Source of the DNA: Bromus sterilis
Taxonomy: Eukaryota; Streptophyta; Magnoliopsida; Poales; Poaceae
DNA length: 64,000 nucleotides
Assembly (NCBI GenBank): GCA_950022295.1
Contig: OX465600.1
Coordinates: 310,001 to 374,000 of the forward strand
Direction of reading: 5' to 3'
Positions 23,945 through 34,175 of this stretch are shown piece by piece (within the stretch, counting starts at the first letter, position 1; each line of letters begins with the position of its first letter). The notes beneath the pieces are model-generated. The model was not told the origin of the DNA and searched no databases. It saw nothing but the letters and a program-made list of their open reading frames with translations. The position numbers and the translations under genes were made by a program.

Positions 23945-26900
23945 TCACGAGACCTGAGATTTCCCGATGGAGAGATCCATGTGAAGGTAAGCAATGCATG
24001 CGGCGAAGAAGAGCAGCACTGCGGTTATCAGCATCAGCGGCTCTGCCAGCATGAAGATCGGGCTGAACTCATAGTACACCTGCAGTTCAAAGAACGATGA
24101 CATGTTAGAGCAACAAAACCTAAAAGAAGAAACAAGGCTCACCACCGGCCTATGCGCAAAGTACCTGGAATGGAACATTGTGCTCCCCTACTACGTTTTT
24201 CTTCTTTATCACCACTGTTGTCCTCCCAACAACATCGAGGTATGAATAGCTAGTCTGCATCAGTGGCATATATCAAAATCAGAACTAATAAGATCTGAAA
24301 AAGGGAACATGATATCAAGCCAGAATTTTTTAATTTTGAGGTGGTTTATTTACTCGGTATGGTCAAATTCCTTTTTGAGGTAGAGGATCGAAAGATGGGA
24401 TTACCTTAAGATGTTGCTCGGTCTCAAAAGGAACAACAGCTTGCGGACTTTTTGATCCCTCGGGAAGCACAACCTGTGACATTACAAGGTTTAATAAATG
24501 AGGCTACCATATCTAAGTAAAAAAGAGCCAGACCTACCTTCGTACCATCCTTCCAAACCTAAACCTTCAATCTGGTCTATTCTCAAGAATATATTTCCAT
24601 ATTTTTTAGTATTTACAGGTTATGATAAGTTGTAAAAGATCTGACATATGTAAGGAACATGACTAGTAACCTCTGTACAGATTCGATATACAGATTCCAA
24701 ACATTCTAACAGCAGAGCTGAAAATTAGCTGCTGCTACACAATATAATAGTTATCTATTTCTTTACCACTAATAAAAAAGATGGTTCATCAGAATTGAAC
24801 TTTGCGCAGACTTACCTTGATGGTAAGATTATCAACCACGGTGTTCAGTAGAGGGCATCCAAATGTAAGGTTGGCATAGCGTCGACCATCAGATGATTCA
24901 AACAGGAAATTTTGCAATGGCATACCATAGCCAATGGTGAAAGTGCAGTGCCACCCACCAAATAGCGGATATCTTGGTTCAATTTCTAGCTCTGACTGAA
25001 GTAATAAAACCATGTGCCAATATTAGTTTAGAATCAACAATGAAACCAACAGGTATCTTATTTGCCACTAACACTAAGGATATGGTAGTTCACATCTGTG
25101 GAGAAACGCCCAGTACCTTGTATGAATCGCTACGCAGATGGGATGAGGATATGTTACCAATCTCATCACGATAGTAGACTGAATGAACACGAGGAGGCAA
25201 CCGTACAAGAAGATTCTTAAATGATGATGCTCCACTGATAGTTTGCCTAGACTGATACTCAAGCCTAGCAACAAAAGTTATAAGCGAGTTACCACACAGC
25301 ATAGTACTTAATTGACCAACACGAGATACACAATGATTGGTTTGTTAATACTCCATACAGCTTGGAACAAAAAAAAAACAGACTATAAGTCCATAAAACA
25401 TGCTGTAGGGTATTGGTTCATGTATATTATACTTCCCTACTCCTGTTTGATTTTAGCATTACATACATCAGATAGCCAAAAGGTCACGGGTTCAAGTTCT
25501 GGAAACAGCCTCTTGCAGAAATGTACGGAAAGGCTGCGTACAATAGACCCAAAGTGGTCGGACCCTGCGCAAGCGGGAGCTACATGCACCGGGCTGCCCT
25601 TTATACATCAGATAGCCAAAAGTAAAGCAGTACTAGAAGATGGTAGGTTAGTTATTGTTCACCTGACCTATATTGCTGGAAAAGTTGACAAATACTCCCT
25701 CCGTTCCAAAATAACTGTCTTAGCCTTACTACAACTTTGTGCTATACTTTGTACTAGAGCTAGTACAAAGTTGAAACAGTTATTTTGGAACGGAGGGAGT
25801 AACAGATACTTTGTAACTGAAAAAATAGCAACCATAGAGTCAAAAGCGAAGGTAGTACAGTTGCCTATTCTAGTTGAGGGTTCAGGTAAATTGTGTTATT
25901 GGCATGATAAACAGTGTCATGTAATGAAAATAATACAGTTCCATTTTATGGGAGTTAGAACAAGATATGCTGAAGAGATCATGGCGTAAGACAGGGGTTG
26001 CAGCTAACCTTGAAAAGACTCCTTTGTGTCGAGCACCGCCATGTTTCAACTTATACTGTTCGGTCACCTGGACATTGCCCCAGTGAGAAATCTCCACCTT
26101 GCGCACAAGCTCCTCGACGACAGCAAACGCATGGTTGTTCTCATAATGCAGAATTATCGGCGAGTACGCGTACGGGAGCTGGTTACTGTATGCTCCGTAC
26201 TTCACTTCAGGGCCCGAGCGGCTGGTGGGATCAACCCTGGTGAAGGACTCCACCCTGCTGCTCGGCGTCTTGACGTAGGTGGCCTGCTCAAGGACATGGT
26301 AGGGCGAGAGGATGACGGCGCTGTCGCGGTAGTAGACCAGCTGGGACTCTGACTGGGTGATCTCGGCGGGGAAGGGTTCCAGGGAGTGCGTGAGCACGTA
26401 GAAGACCTCCACTGTGGTCGTCTCGGCGGGTTTTAGTGAGCTAGTGAGTGAGACTGAGTAGAGGCGGGCGCCGTTTGGAGCGGCGGCGAGGTCGATGGGC
26501 TCCACCCGGAGGGGCACGTAAGTCTTCTTCTTGCGCTTGCCCTCGGCCCTGGTGGCCTTGACGATGGCAAGGTGCTGGGCCTCGGTGGGCGTGAAGGCGA
26601 TGAGGATGCGCGGCGCATCGGTGCTGGTGGCAGAGTTCTTGACCTGTTAGAAGGAGGTTGAAGTGTGTGTCAGTAGAAGGATGGATATACAGAAGCAGTT
26701 GTTGACGGTGGGATGTAAACAGGCAAGTGATATAAGGGTAAGTGAAACTAACCAACCTTAAGTGTGAGGAAGACCTTGACAATGGGGCCGGTGAGGTCGA
26801 TCTGCAAACATATCAGTCAAGATTAGTGTTTGTTGCGACCAAGAAAGAAAGAAAGATATGGCATGATCATGATGCTGAAAGAAATGAAATATTGGGGTTC

Positions 26901-27407
26901 CTAGAGTAACGGTTTCCTAAACCCTGAACCCAAAAATCAATCAATCATGGAACGTTCCTAGACTAACGCATAAATCAGAAGATGGTTGAGAGCAGCAATC
27001 AGCCCAGCTCGTTAGAACAGAGGAGTTGGATCACACATATGGAGAATTTTATTTAGTACTGCTAACCAGAAAAAAAAAGAAAAGAAAAAGAAAAAGGCTA
27101 GGAGCAGGGATCCACCAGATTGGAGTAACTGGAGGGCGACGCGACCGATCCAAATCCTCCCACTCACAAGTAAACAAACCTAGTAATAGGAGTATTTTTT
27201 CTATTTATTTCCCTTTATGCAACCAAAGTAATCTTGGGTGGGGGAATTAGGATTAGGGATTGAGATTGGTTGAGAGCGTACCCTTTTCTCGGCGGAGACG
27301 ACCCGGATGCCCCCCTCCTCCTCCGGCGCTTGTGGCTGAGAGGCGGCTGCGACGGCGAAGGAAAGAAGGATGAGTAGAAGTCCGGCGGTGGATAGGGACA
27401 GCGCCAT
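23945..27407 (-). CDS. OST1: Ribophorin I, oligosaccharyltransferase subunit 1 (short, OST1B-like form), 8 exons
   Basis: This is a structural subunit of the ER-membrane oligosaccharyltransferase, which transfers the preassembled glycan to Asn-X-Ser/Thr of nascent proteins. My exon model (minus strand) is 27407-27282, 26801-26757, 26643-26009, 25264-25117, 24995-24816, 24473-24405, 24254-24165 and 24079-23945. Every intron is GT-AG, all phases join, and the product is 475 residues. Residues 1-23 form a signal peptide (MALSLSTAGLLLILLSFAVA then AAS). The lumenal domain shows KTYVPLRVEPI, QLVYYRDSAVILSPY, VEISHWGNVQVTEQYKL and YPLFGGWHCTFTIGYGMPLQ. A C-terminal transmembrane helix spans about 446-463, with a short cytosolic tail. 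Arabidopsis has a long (about 614 aa) and a short (about 464 aa) paralog; this length fits the short one. There is no frameshift or premature stop, so the gene looks functional. Confidence 0.94.
25463..25622 (+). mobile_element. 5'-truncated Au-like SINE with a perfect 20-bp target duplication
   Basis: The body at 25483-25602 starts GTCACGGGTTCAAGTTCTGG (the B box of a tRNA-derived SINE). It contains AACAGCCTCTTGCAGAAATG, CCCAAAGTGGTCGGACC and GCACCGGGCTGCCCTTT, which I recognise as the wheat Au SINE. The A-box half is missing. The flanks ATACATCAGATAGCCAAAAG at 25463-25482 and 25603-25622 are identical over 20 bp, showing a target-primed insertion. It is antisense to the host gene, inside intron 3. 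Confidence 0.85.
25695..25799. mobile_element. Stowaway MITE (105 bp)
   Basis: The terminal inverted repeats begin CTCCCTCCGTTCCAAAATAA and end TTATTTTGGAACGGAGGGAG, and are flanked on both sides by the TA dinucleotide (25693-25694 and 25800-25801). This is the hallmark of Stowaway MITEs mobilised by Tc1/mariner transposases. The nearly complete self-complementarity would fold into a hairpin in the ribophorin pre-mRNA. Confidence 0.92.
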
Positions 27408-27522
27408 CGCCCGCCGGCGACCTGACCTGAGCGCGCGGGGGGGAGGGGGGGGGGGCGTGAGATGGGATCTGCAGATGCAGCAGCAGCACACACTCCGCCC
27501 CTGCTTTAGTGGGTTGGGGTTG
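27408..27522 (-). promoter_or_regulatory. Proximal 5' UTR/promoter of ribophorin I
   Basis: A GC-rich run with a poly(C)/poly(G) tract (27437-27455) and a short CAG-type repeat lies directly upstream of the ATG. No clear TATA box was found; the region could be TATA-less or the start may lie within the upstream duplication. Confidence 0.4.
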
Positions 27523-28222
27523 AGGTGGTCTAGTCAACATTTATTACACACACATCTCAACCGTCCATCGCTGATCGTGTGGGTGGGAATTATTTGACTT
27601 CATACTACAGGATATTTATTCACAGTACTACTATCTGTTTTCGTTGAAAACTTAGTATATATATGACAACTCTAAAACCATGATCTCAACGGATTCTCTT
27701 TTTGTTCATGGATCGTTAAACGAATAAATATCCGCACATGTTCGGCTTTATCATGTTGCTACACCCAGCCAAAGGGGAATGCATTTAGTCCATCCGAATT
27801 TTAAAATTGCATAGATCACGAGGCTGTACAGTTCACGCCAAACACATACTAAGGTGGTCTAGTCAACATTTATTACACACACATCTCAACCGTCCATCGC
27901 TGATCGTGTGGGTGTGGCGGCAGCGACAACCTCATGGGAATTATTAACTTCATACTACGGGATATTTATTCACAGTACTACTATCTGTTTTGGTTGAAAA
28001 CTTAGTATATATATGACAACTCTAAAACCATGATCTCAACGGATTCTCTTTTGTTCATGGATCGTTAAATCTTTTTGTTCATGGATCGTTAAACGAATAA
28101 ATATCCGCACATGTTCGGCTTTATCATGTTGCTACACCCAGCCAAAGGGGAATGCATTTGGTCCATCCGAATTTTAAAATTGCATAGGTCACGAGGATGT
28201 ACAGTTCACGCCAAACACATAC
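27523..28222. repeat. Tandem duplication upstream of ribophorin I (unit 329 bp)
   Basis: Unit 1 is 27523-27851 and unit 2 is 27852-28222. Both run from AGGTGGTCTAGTCAACATTT through CCGTCCATCGCTGATCGTGT to TACAGTTCACGCCAAACACA. Unit 2 has two additions. One is a GC-rich insert after GTGTGGGTG (GGCGGCAGCGACAACC). The other is an internal duplication of a 23-bp stretch containing TTGTTCATGGATCGTTAAA. The array lies 116-815 bp upstream of the ATG, so it probably doubles part of the promoter. Confidence 0.9.
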
Positions 28223-28508
28223 CGTAGCATGCTTTCAAATATCAGATCGCACAGTTTATACTAAACAGATGCCGCGATATGCTCCCAGGCTGCCTAATTC
28301 ATGCCAAACAATAGTGGCACGGGGCACGCCCCTTGGCCGCATAGATCACACCCAAAAAGTGGTTGAGGCATGCCCCAAGACGTAGAGACAACGTTACACA
28401 AAGAGGCCAGGACATGTCCATGCCACACAGTTCATGCCAAAAACGAGGTCGAGGCACACCCAGGTCGCACAGTTTATGCAAAAAAGAGGCACTCGGCTTT
28501 GTAGATCA
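28223..28508. other. Intergenic DNA with loosely repeated phrases
   Basis: Phrases related to CACAGTTYATGCCAAA recur at about 28250, 28285, 28428 and 28468, with GGCACGCC/GGCATGCC motifs between them. They look like a decayed extension of the upstream duplication unit (TACAGTTCACGCCAAACACA). No gene was recognised. Confidence 0.4.
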
Positions 28509-28968
28509 TCACTCATCGCAGTCAAGTAACTCCATTTGCCTCCTCTCGAACCACGTTCTCCTCTTTGGGGTCAAGGAGCTCATGTCCATCGTCATGATCT
28601 TTAGATCCACCTTCGTCTTCTCGAGGTCGGTTGTGGTTTTCTTCGCCTCCACTTCCTTGGCTCGAGCTTGAGCATTTGGCTCCTTGATCTCGAGCTTCTT
28701 TCTTGCCAATTCAAAAAATATTTTTTGGCCTCTTCTTTCTCTTACCTCTTCTTTTCTTCCTTGTGTTCCATTTTGCTTGAGGAGACCTCCTTTTGGTCAA
28801 TCAAACCCTTCAAGGTTTCTTGTTTGGCGAAGGAAGAAGCATGCATCAAGCCTTGCTTCTCTCTTGGAGTTCTTGTTCCCCCTTGGTCTCTCACTTGTGT
28901 TGACTTCCCCCTTGGCCTCTTCTTTATAGGTTTCGGTGTAGAAAATAAAAAAATTCCTAGGCACGACA
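28509..28968 (-). pseudogene. Fragment of a NAM-associated C-terminal-domain protein, cut by a Copia LTR
   Basis: Reading right to left, two frames at 28969-28742 and 28709-28509 carry KKRPRGKSTQ, SFAKQETLKGLID, SSKMEHKEEKK, ARKKLEIKEPNAQARAKE, KKTTTDLEKTKVDLKIMTMD and SSLTPKRRTWFERRQMELL. This charged coiled-coil pattern, ending in a 'P-RR-WFE-RQ-E' box, is the C-terminal part of plant NAM-associated (trihelix/Myb-like) proteins often linked to PIF/Harbinger-type families. A frameshift separates the two halves, and the N-terminal DNA-binding part is replaced by the LTR that begins at 28969. It is a relic, not a functional gene. Confidence 0.65.
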
Positions 28969-30267
28969 TGTTGGAGATATGCCCTAGAGGAAAATAATAA
29001 AGATGTTTTTGTCATATATTTATTTGTTCATAATAGTTTCATACTATGCTATAATTGTATTAAGCTGAAGCAATGATACACGTGTATTATGCAAACAACC
29101 AGGTCCCTAGTTAACTCTAGTACACTAGTTCATTATGCAACTAATGATCAAGGTTTCATGATCACAAGGACACATAAGTCCATTGGCAACGGAGTCATGT
29201 CATTAGGAGAATGGCATTATAGACATACACCCAAACAAAGTATTGTAATATGATCCAGACACATAGTTCAGTATTGCGATAGCACGATCACGTAGTGACC
29301 CGATCCTTTGACCGTGAGATCGTGTAAATCACTATCTTTGGATGATGCCTTGATTGCATCCAGCATCACACCGCAACAGGGTGGCTATACAGGTGCAACT
29401 CGGGTATTCCAAAGGGGTACGTTGAGGAGTATGGATCAAGAGCGGGATTCGTCCATTTGAGTGACGGATAGGTACTCTAGGCCCACTCAGTGAGATTGCA
29501 TCAAGGCTTGCAAACAAAGTGACTAGCTCACGAGGATGCAATATCACAAAACGAGTAAATATGTTTGTCGGTAACGAGGATGAACTAGGTATAGGATACC
29601 GACAATCAAACCTTGGACAAACAAAGTATCGTAGAGACAAAGGGATTAGGACTCAACGTAAAAGGTTTGAACAATGTGTTTACTTCGTGAGAGCACAGGG
29701 CCATCATGGATTTCCAGACCCCACTGTTGGTCATTGATTAGAGAGTGTCTCGATCATGTCTGAAGTTCTCCCGAACCGTAGGGTATCACACTTAAGGGTA
29801 TACGACGCTAAAGGATTTATTTGGGACAATCGGAGAAATAAGAGAGAAATCCGAAAGTTGTTCCAGAGAGCGTCGAAAAAAGTTCCGAGGTTTTGAAATG
29901 TTCAAAAAGTTAATGAAATATATTTTATATTTAATTAATGGATACAATAATAAATATATGCATTAAATAATTAATTAAAATAGCAAAAGCCTACATGGGC
30001 CAAATGAGGCCCATTAGGGAGAGCCTCCCTCCCATAGGAGGGAGTGGCCCAAGGCCCATGGGGGTGGCCGGCCAACTCCCCCCATGTGGGAGTTTAGTCC
30101 CACATGGGAAGGCTAGGGAATTTGCACCTCCCCTTATGCTATAAAGAAAGGAGGAGGGTCCCCCTTCCCCACATCCCATTGAGTCTCTCTCTCTTTCTCC
30201 TTCCTTCGTCGGGTTCCCATTGTTTGGAGCTTGTACTTGGGTTGGGGATTTCTTCACCATAGGCACA
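28969..30267 (+). mobile_element. Copia LTR of Angela/BARE/WIS type (probably incomplete)
   Basis: It begins TGTTGGAGATATGCCCTAGA, the recognisable 5' end of Triticeae Angela/BARE-type LTRs, and continues with the expected ATTGTATTAAGCTGAAGC and CATTAGGAGAATGGCATTAT stretches. A TATAAAG box sits at 30140-30146, followed by a CT-rich leader. It stops where the minus-strand Gypsy LTR F starts, so the LTR end and internal domain are not visible here. No Copia coding sequence was found in the window. Confidence 0.8.
30140..30146 (+). promoter_or_regulatory. TATA box of the Copia LTR
   Basis: TATAAAG in the context TTATGCTATAAAGAAAGG, about 40 bp upstream of a CTCTCTCTCTTTCTCC leader. The position near the 3' part of the LTR fits a U3/R border. 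Whether it is active is unknown. Confidence 0.45.
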
Positions 30268-30493
30268 TGATGGCTTCTCGCCCCTCGTTGGTTACCCAAC
30301 GTGGAAGGTTGAGATGTAGACAACAGAAAATTTCCCTTGGTGAAGATACCAAGGTTTGTCTCCAGTAGGACTCCGACAACGACAGGAAGGTGACAACGGC
30401 GCCAGCAATTAGGCGGTTGACGTGGACCTGCACACACAACATATAACTTTGCTCCCAACGAGTACAGAGAGGTTGTCAATCCCTCCGGCCTTA
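30268..30493 (-). mobile_element. Gypsy LTR F, part 1 (LTR 3' end), minus strand
   Basis: The plus strand starts TGATGGCTTCTCGCCCC, the complement of the LTR terminus GAAGCCATCA seen in element C. It then follows the family order through GATACCAAGGTTTGTCTCCA and GACGTGGACCTGCACACA. It stops at GGCCTTA, where a Helitron is inserted, and resumes at 35543. Confidence 0.8.
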
Positions 30494-31463
30494 TCTCTAC
30501 TACTATTAAAAGAGCGAACTTAAACTTTTTTAAGTACACCCGTCTAATCTACACACAACAAACCAAATCAACCTCAGCCGCCTGATCAAGCCTATTAACT
30601 AGGATCTCACCCTTCACATCTCAACTAATCATTCCCATTAGTACCTCCAGCAATTTTAAAGGATGGACGAAAAGTCTGCCTCCCACGTCCACATCCACAC
30701 AACGGGTCCACATCGAGTACATTAGGCACCACGTACCGTTCCATTATTTACCGGCCACCACGTCCCGTTCCATGATTTACTCAACGATACAGATAGAAAT
30801 CAGCTAAAATAGCGGCAATCAATCTACACATGCCATCGTTCCCCATCTAGCTTTACCACTGCCATCGGTGCCCTGCGCAGTCAACCATGTGATGGCGAGC
30901 TCTTTGCCAAGACAACTCCAAGCTCTTCGACGACGACCGCGCCGACGAGCTCTTCGACAACGATTGCGACTACGAGCTCTTCACCAACACAGGTGCATGC
31001 TCATCTGTCTTTAGCCGCCGCCGCCATCCATATTTCCTGCGTATTGTAATCTATTGTAAGATGTGGAGAGAAATTTAGACTTCTTGCATGAGTATATGTA
31101 ACATGTATTTTGTATGAGTACAGATTAATCCAAATTGAATTTTCTTGCATCATATTTGTACGTCATACCAGCAGAAGCTCTCCAGCCATGAAAACCAAAT
31201 TGGTATTGCGAGTAGGCTGAACACATTTACAAAGACGAACACCCGCTCCTGTAGCACATTAAAATTCATGCATTTATCAGATTCTGTTGAAAAGGATAGA
31301 CATAATCATAACTAAAAATGATCTTTACCAAATTTAAGTTTATAGAATGATCAAAACTAATCACTTATTTCCAACTCTGCTGTCGACTAACAGATTTCAA
31401 ATGACATGTAAGATAGCGCATAAATGCCAGGTATAAATAAAGAGACATGGGGCAGAAAGAATT

Positions 31464-32466
31464 TTGATTACAGAAAGAGAACAAGTTGGGAATTTTGCAC
31501 CACATGAAGACCATTCCGCTGATTTACCTGCAGGTACAGGTCATCATTGTTTATTCTTCTATTCTTATGTTGCCAATCATTATGAGTACATCCATCATAT
31601 TGATGTTTATATTATCAATCTTGTAGATGAGAACGAGGATAACCCTGATGAGGATTTTGGTGACAATGAAGTGAATGCAACACAATCCAGAAAGTTTGTT
31701 AGTGCGCGGGAGTACTATTGCTTCAAGCTGATGGTCAGGAAGAAGTTGTTTAACATTGTCTTGTTCGGGGGGCACCTTTTTCAACAGTGGGTTGTTGACA
31801 TGTATATTAAGATTGAGACTATGAGGCTTGACTGGTACTCATAATCGGAAAATCAAAAGGTTATACGCGCTGATCTGTACCAGGTAACGTGCTTGTGTTT
31901 ATTCTAATAGTACTCATTATAAAGCGACATTGTAGATGTTCCATTTTTTCTATAACTGCTTCAAACTATTTTAGGGTCTTGTTGACACCGTCATTGCTGG
32001 TGAGGCTCGCGCTGATCGGATTGGCAAGAGAATCGTGCTTCCACGTACATTCCCTGGTGGTGATCGCGACATGCAGCGAAGGTTCCTGGATGCAATGGCA
32101 ATAGTGCAACGGTGGGGTAAACCCGATTATTTTATCACGATGACTTGCAACCCGTACTGGGATGAGATAACCGAGCAACTGTTGCCTGGCCAACTTCCAC
32201 AAGACCGTCCAGACCTGGTGGCAAGAGTATACAAAGCTAAACAACGGGATATGATGGACTTACTAACTAAGGGTAAACATTTCCGAGAAGTCGCGGCTTA
32301 TGTACATGTCACAGAGTTTCAGAAACAAGGTCTCCCGCATGAGCATATACTTCTAATCATGAAAGCAAAAAAGCAAGTTAGCACTCCTGGATCTAACACT
32401 ATTTGTTTTTCATTTGCAGGTTTAGTGAAAGGGAAGAAGAAGTGGATGAGTAGGTACGGTGGATGA
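31464..32466 (+). pseudogene. Truncated Helitron Rep (Helitron_like_N) coding remnant
   Basis: The first part (31464-31882) carries SAREYYCFKLMVRK and FQQWVVDMYIKIE, and ends RADLYQ at a GTAACG donor after an in-frame TAA in place of a sense codon at 31842-31844. After an intron of about 90 bp, the second part (from about 31977) reads GLVDTVIAGEARADRIGKR, LPRTFPGGDRDMQRRFLDA, KPDYFITMTCNPYWDEI and YVHVTEFQKQGLPHEHILL. The final H-E-H matches the HUH metal-binding motif of Helitron Rep. The tyrosine motif and helicase that should follow are absent; the frame ends in unrelated residues at 32466. It cannot encode an active transposase. Confidence 0.85.
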
Positions 32467-33371
32467 ACACAGGAGTATCTTCTTCATCCAGCTTTGATTG
32501 AATTCTCCATCTAATCCCCCTTTGATATATATATGTAACGATCAGATGCGGTAGGCACATGATATGTTATGATCAGATGAGGTAGGCACATATAATTATA
32601 GTGGCTACACCCCTTTGATTTGTTTACAACTTCTTGGTGTTGTTTGTTTTTTGGGAAAAATGAGATATGTTATGATTTCAAATATCATGTGCTGATGTTT
32701 TGAAATATTTCAGGGAGCTTCAAGTTGTCAGGTGATAAGCCCTGCAACGAAAAAAGGTTGAACAGAAATAAAACTTGTGGAAGAGGAAGAGGACAAATTG
32801 AGTGGCGAGCTACTCCACGAGAAAGAAGAGAAAGGAGTCCGCACATGAAGATGGGGCACCCAAAGCTAAAATGTTACGGTCTTAATAACATCAAGAACTA
32901 TCATAGTTATTGCCTTTTTCTATTCACTCGCTGATTAGCCTTTAGTTTAGAATCAGCTAAGATTGTGCTCATTTAAGGGCCATCAGATTACCCTGTTTTT
33001 TGGATATGTTTTACTCTATCTGATTATTTATAAGAAAACTGAAGAACACACTTCAGTGATTTGTTGTGTAATATGTTGATACATCTGTGGTCAGAAAGCA
33101 CACTTGGATTACAAAGTTTTATGTTTGAGCAGACTTGCTTCTTGTTAATGTCAAGTGTTATCTCAACTAATATTGAACATATGTCCCAAGACAGAAGTTT
33201 GCTTTACCACGTGAATTTAAGCTGGTTGGATCATTGTCACAAATAATGAGGACATCAGCAGACATGAAATATTGGAAACTTAAGCTGGCTGGAGTTACTG
33301 GCGTGTGTCTTCTCATTGCAATTTTTTCCTGTACAAGTGAGAATAATATAAAACTGAAGCACGAAACTCAC

Positions 33372-33521
33372 CTTGGTGGTTTCTTCATCAAATGGAAACA
33401 GTCTGGAAGCCACTGCCGTGCGTGAGGGCGGCACCCCGGAGGCGGCTGGGACTAGGTCCTTGACGGTGTCCCGAGCAGGGGGGGGCAGTTCGTGGCGCGC
33501 GGGAGAAGTGGAGGGGCTCAT
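33372..33521 (-). pseudogene. Exon-like captured gene fragment inside the Helitron
   Basis: A 50-codon open segment starts at ATG (33521) and ends exactly at a codon boundary before the donor AAG|GTGAGT (33372/33371). It lies in a sharply GC-rich island (about 33420-33720) within otherwise AT-rich Helitron DNA. The peptide opens MSPSTSPARHELPPPARDTV and ends ASRLFPFDEETTK. I cannot name the parent gene. The features suggest a first coding exon with its 5' UTR captured from a host gene, antisense to the Rep remnant. No second exon was identified, so I treat it as a fragment. Confidence 0.5.
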
Positions 33522-34175
33522 GGCGGAGGCAGTGAGTGCATCACGAGGGAGGGCCCGGCGCCGCCGGCGAGCATGCCGAGCTCGAGCGCCTCCTCAAGGA
33601 CCTCCGTGGCAGGATTTGAAGATGGGGGCGAGGCAGAGCAGGGGCGTGCGCCAAGGGGCTGCCACAACGCCAGCTGTGGATGAGATCTGGAGTGTGGGGA
33701 AGAGAAAGTGATGAAGAAGAATGGAGAAGATAGAAGAGAGCAAAAAAACGTGAGGGCGGTGGAAGGCTGGGTGGTTGTGAGTGGGCTTGTGAGTGAATGG
33801 GGCGTTGTCCACACCCATAAAAATTATCTTTGAATTTTTTTTATTGTTTTTTATAGAGCATGTCTGATTCATCCGCGTGGCGTTGGTGATATTTTTTTTA
33901 TCTTCACGACACGTTACAGTCATGATTATTTGATGATTCTAAAAGTTTTTTATACATATCTATAGAATTAATAAAAAAATACATAGTATATTTAAGCTTT
34001 GTAATCATGCAGGTCATCTTATGGTTTATGGATGGTAAATTTTATGGAGTATTTCACAGGAGTTATTTTGTTCGACACTTCTACACATGTATTTTCCACT
34101 CTGTATCATTGTTACTTATCCTATATTGTATCATTATTTCAACACTAACTTTGATTACTTTTTAAATAGGATCAT

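Larger units (their letters stand above)
25265..26008 (-). other. Ribophorin I intron 3, hosting a SINE and a MITE
   Basis: At 744 bp this is the largest of the seven introns (others about 480, 113, 121, 342, 150 and 85 bp). Donor AG|GTTAGC lies at 26009/26008 and acceptor TGCTAG| at 25265 on the minus strand. The two small elements together account for about 250 bp of its excess length. Confidence 0.85.

Noticed and set aside
25882..26517. Single-exon gene on the minus strand
   Set aside because: The frame is exon 3 of ribophorin I plus intron read-through past the donor at 26008; the multi-exon model explains it better.
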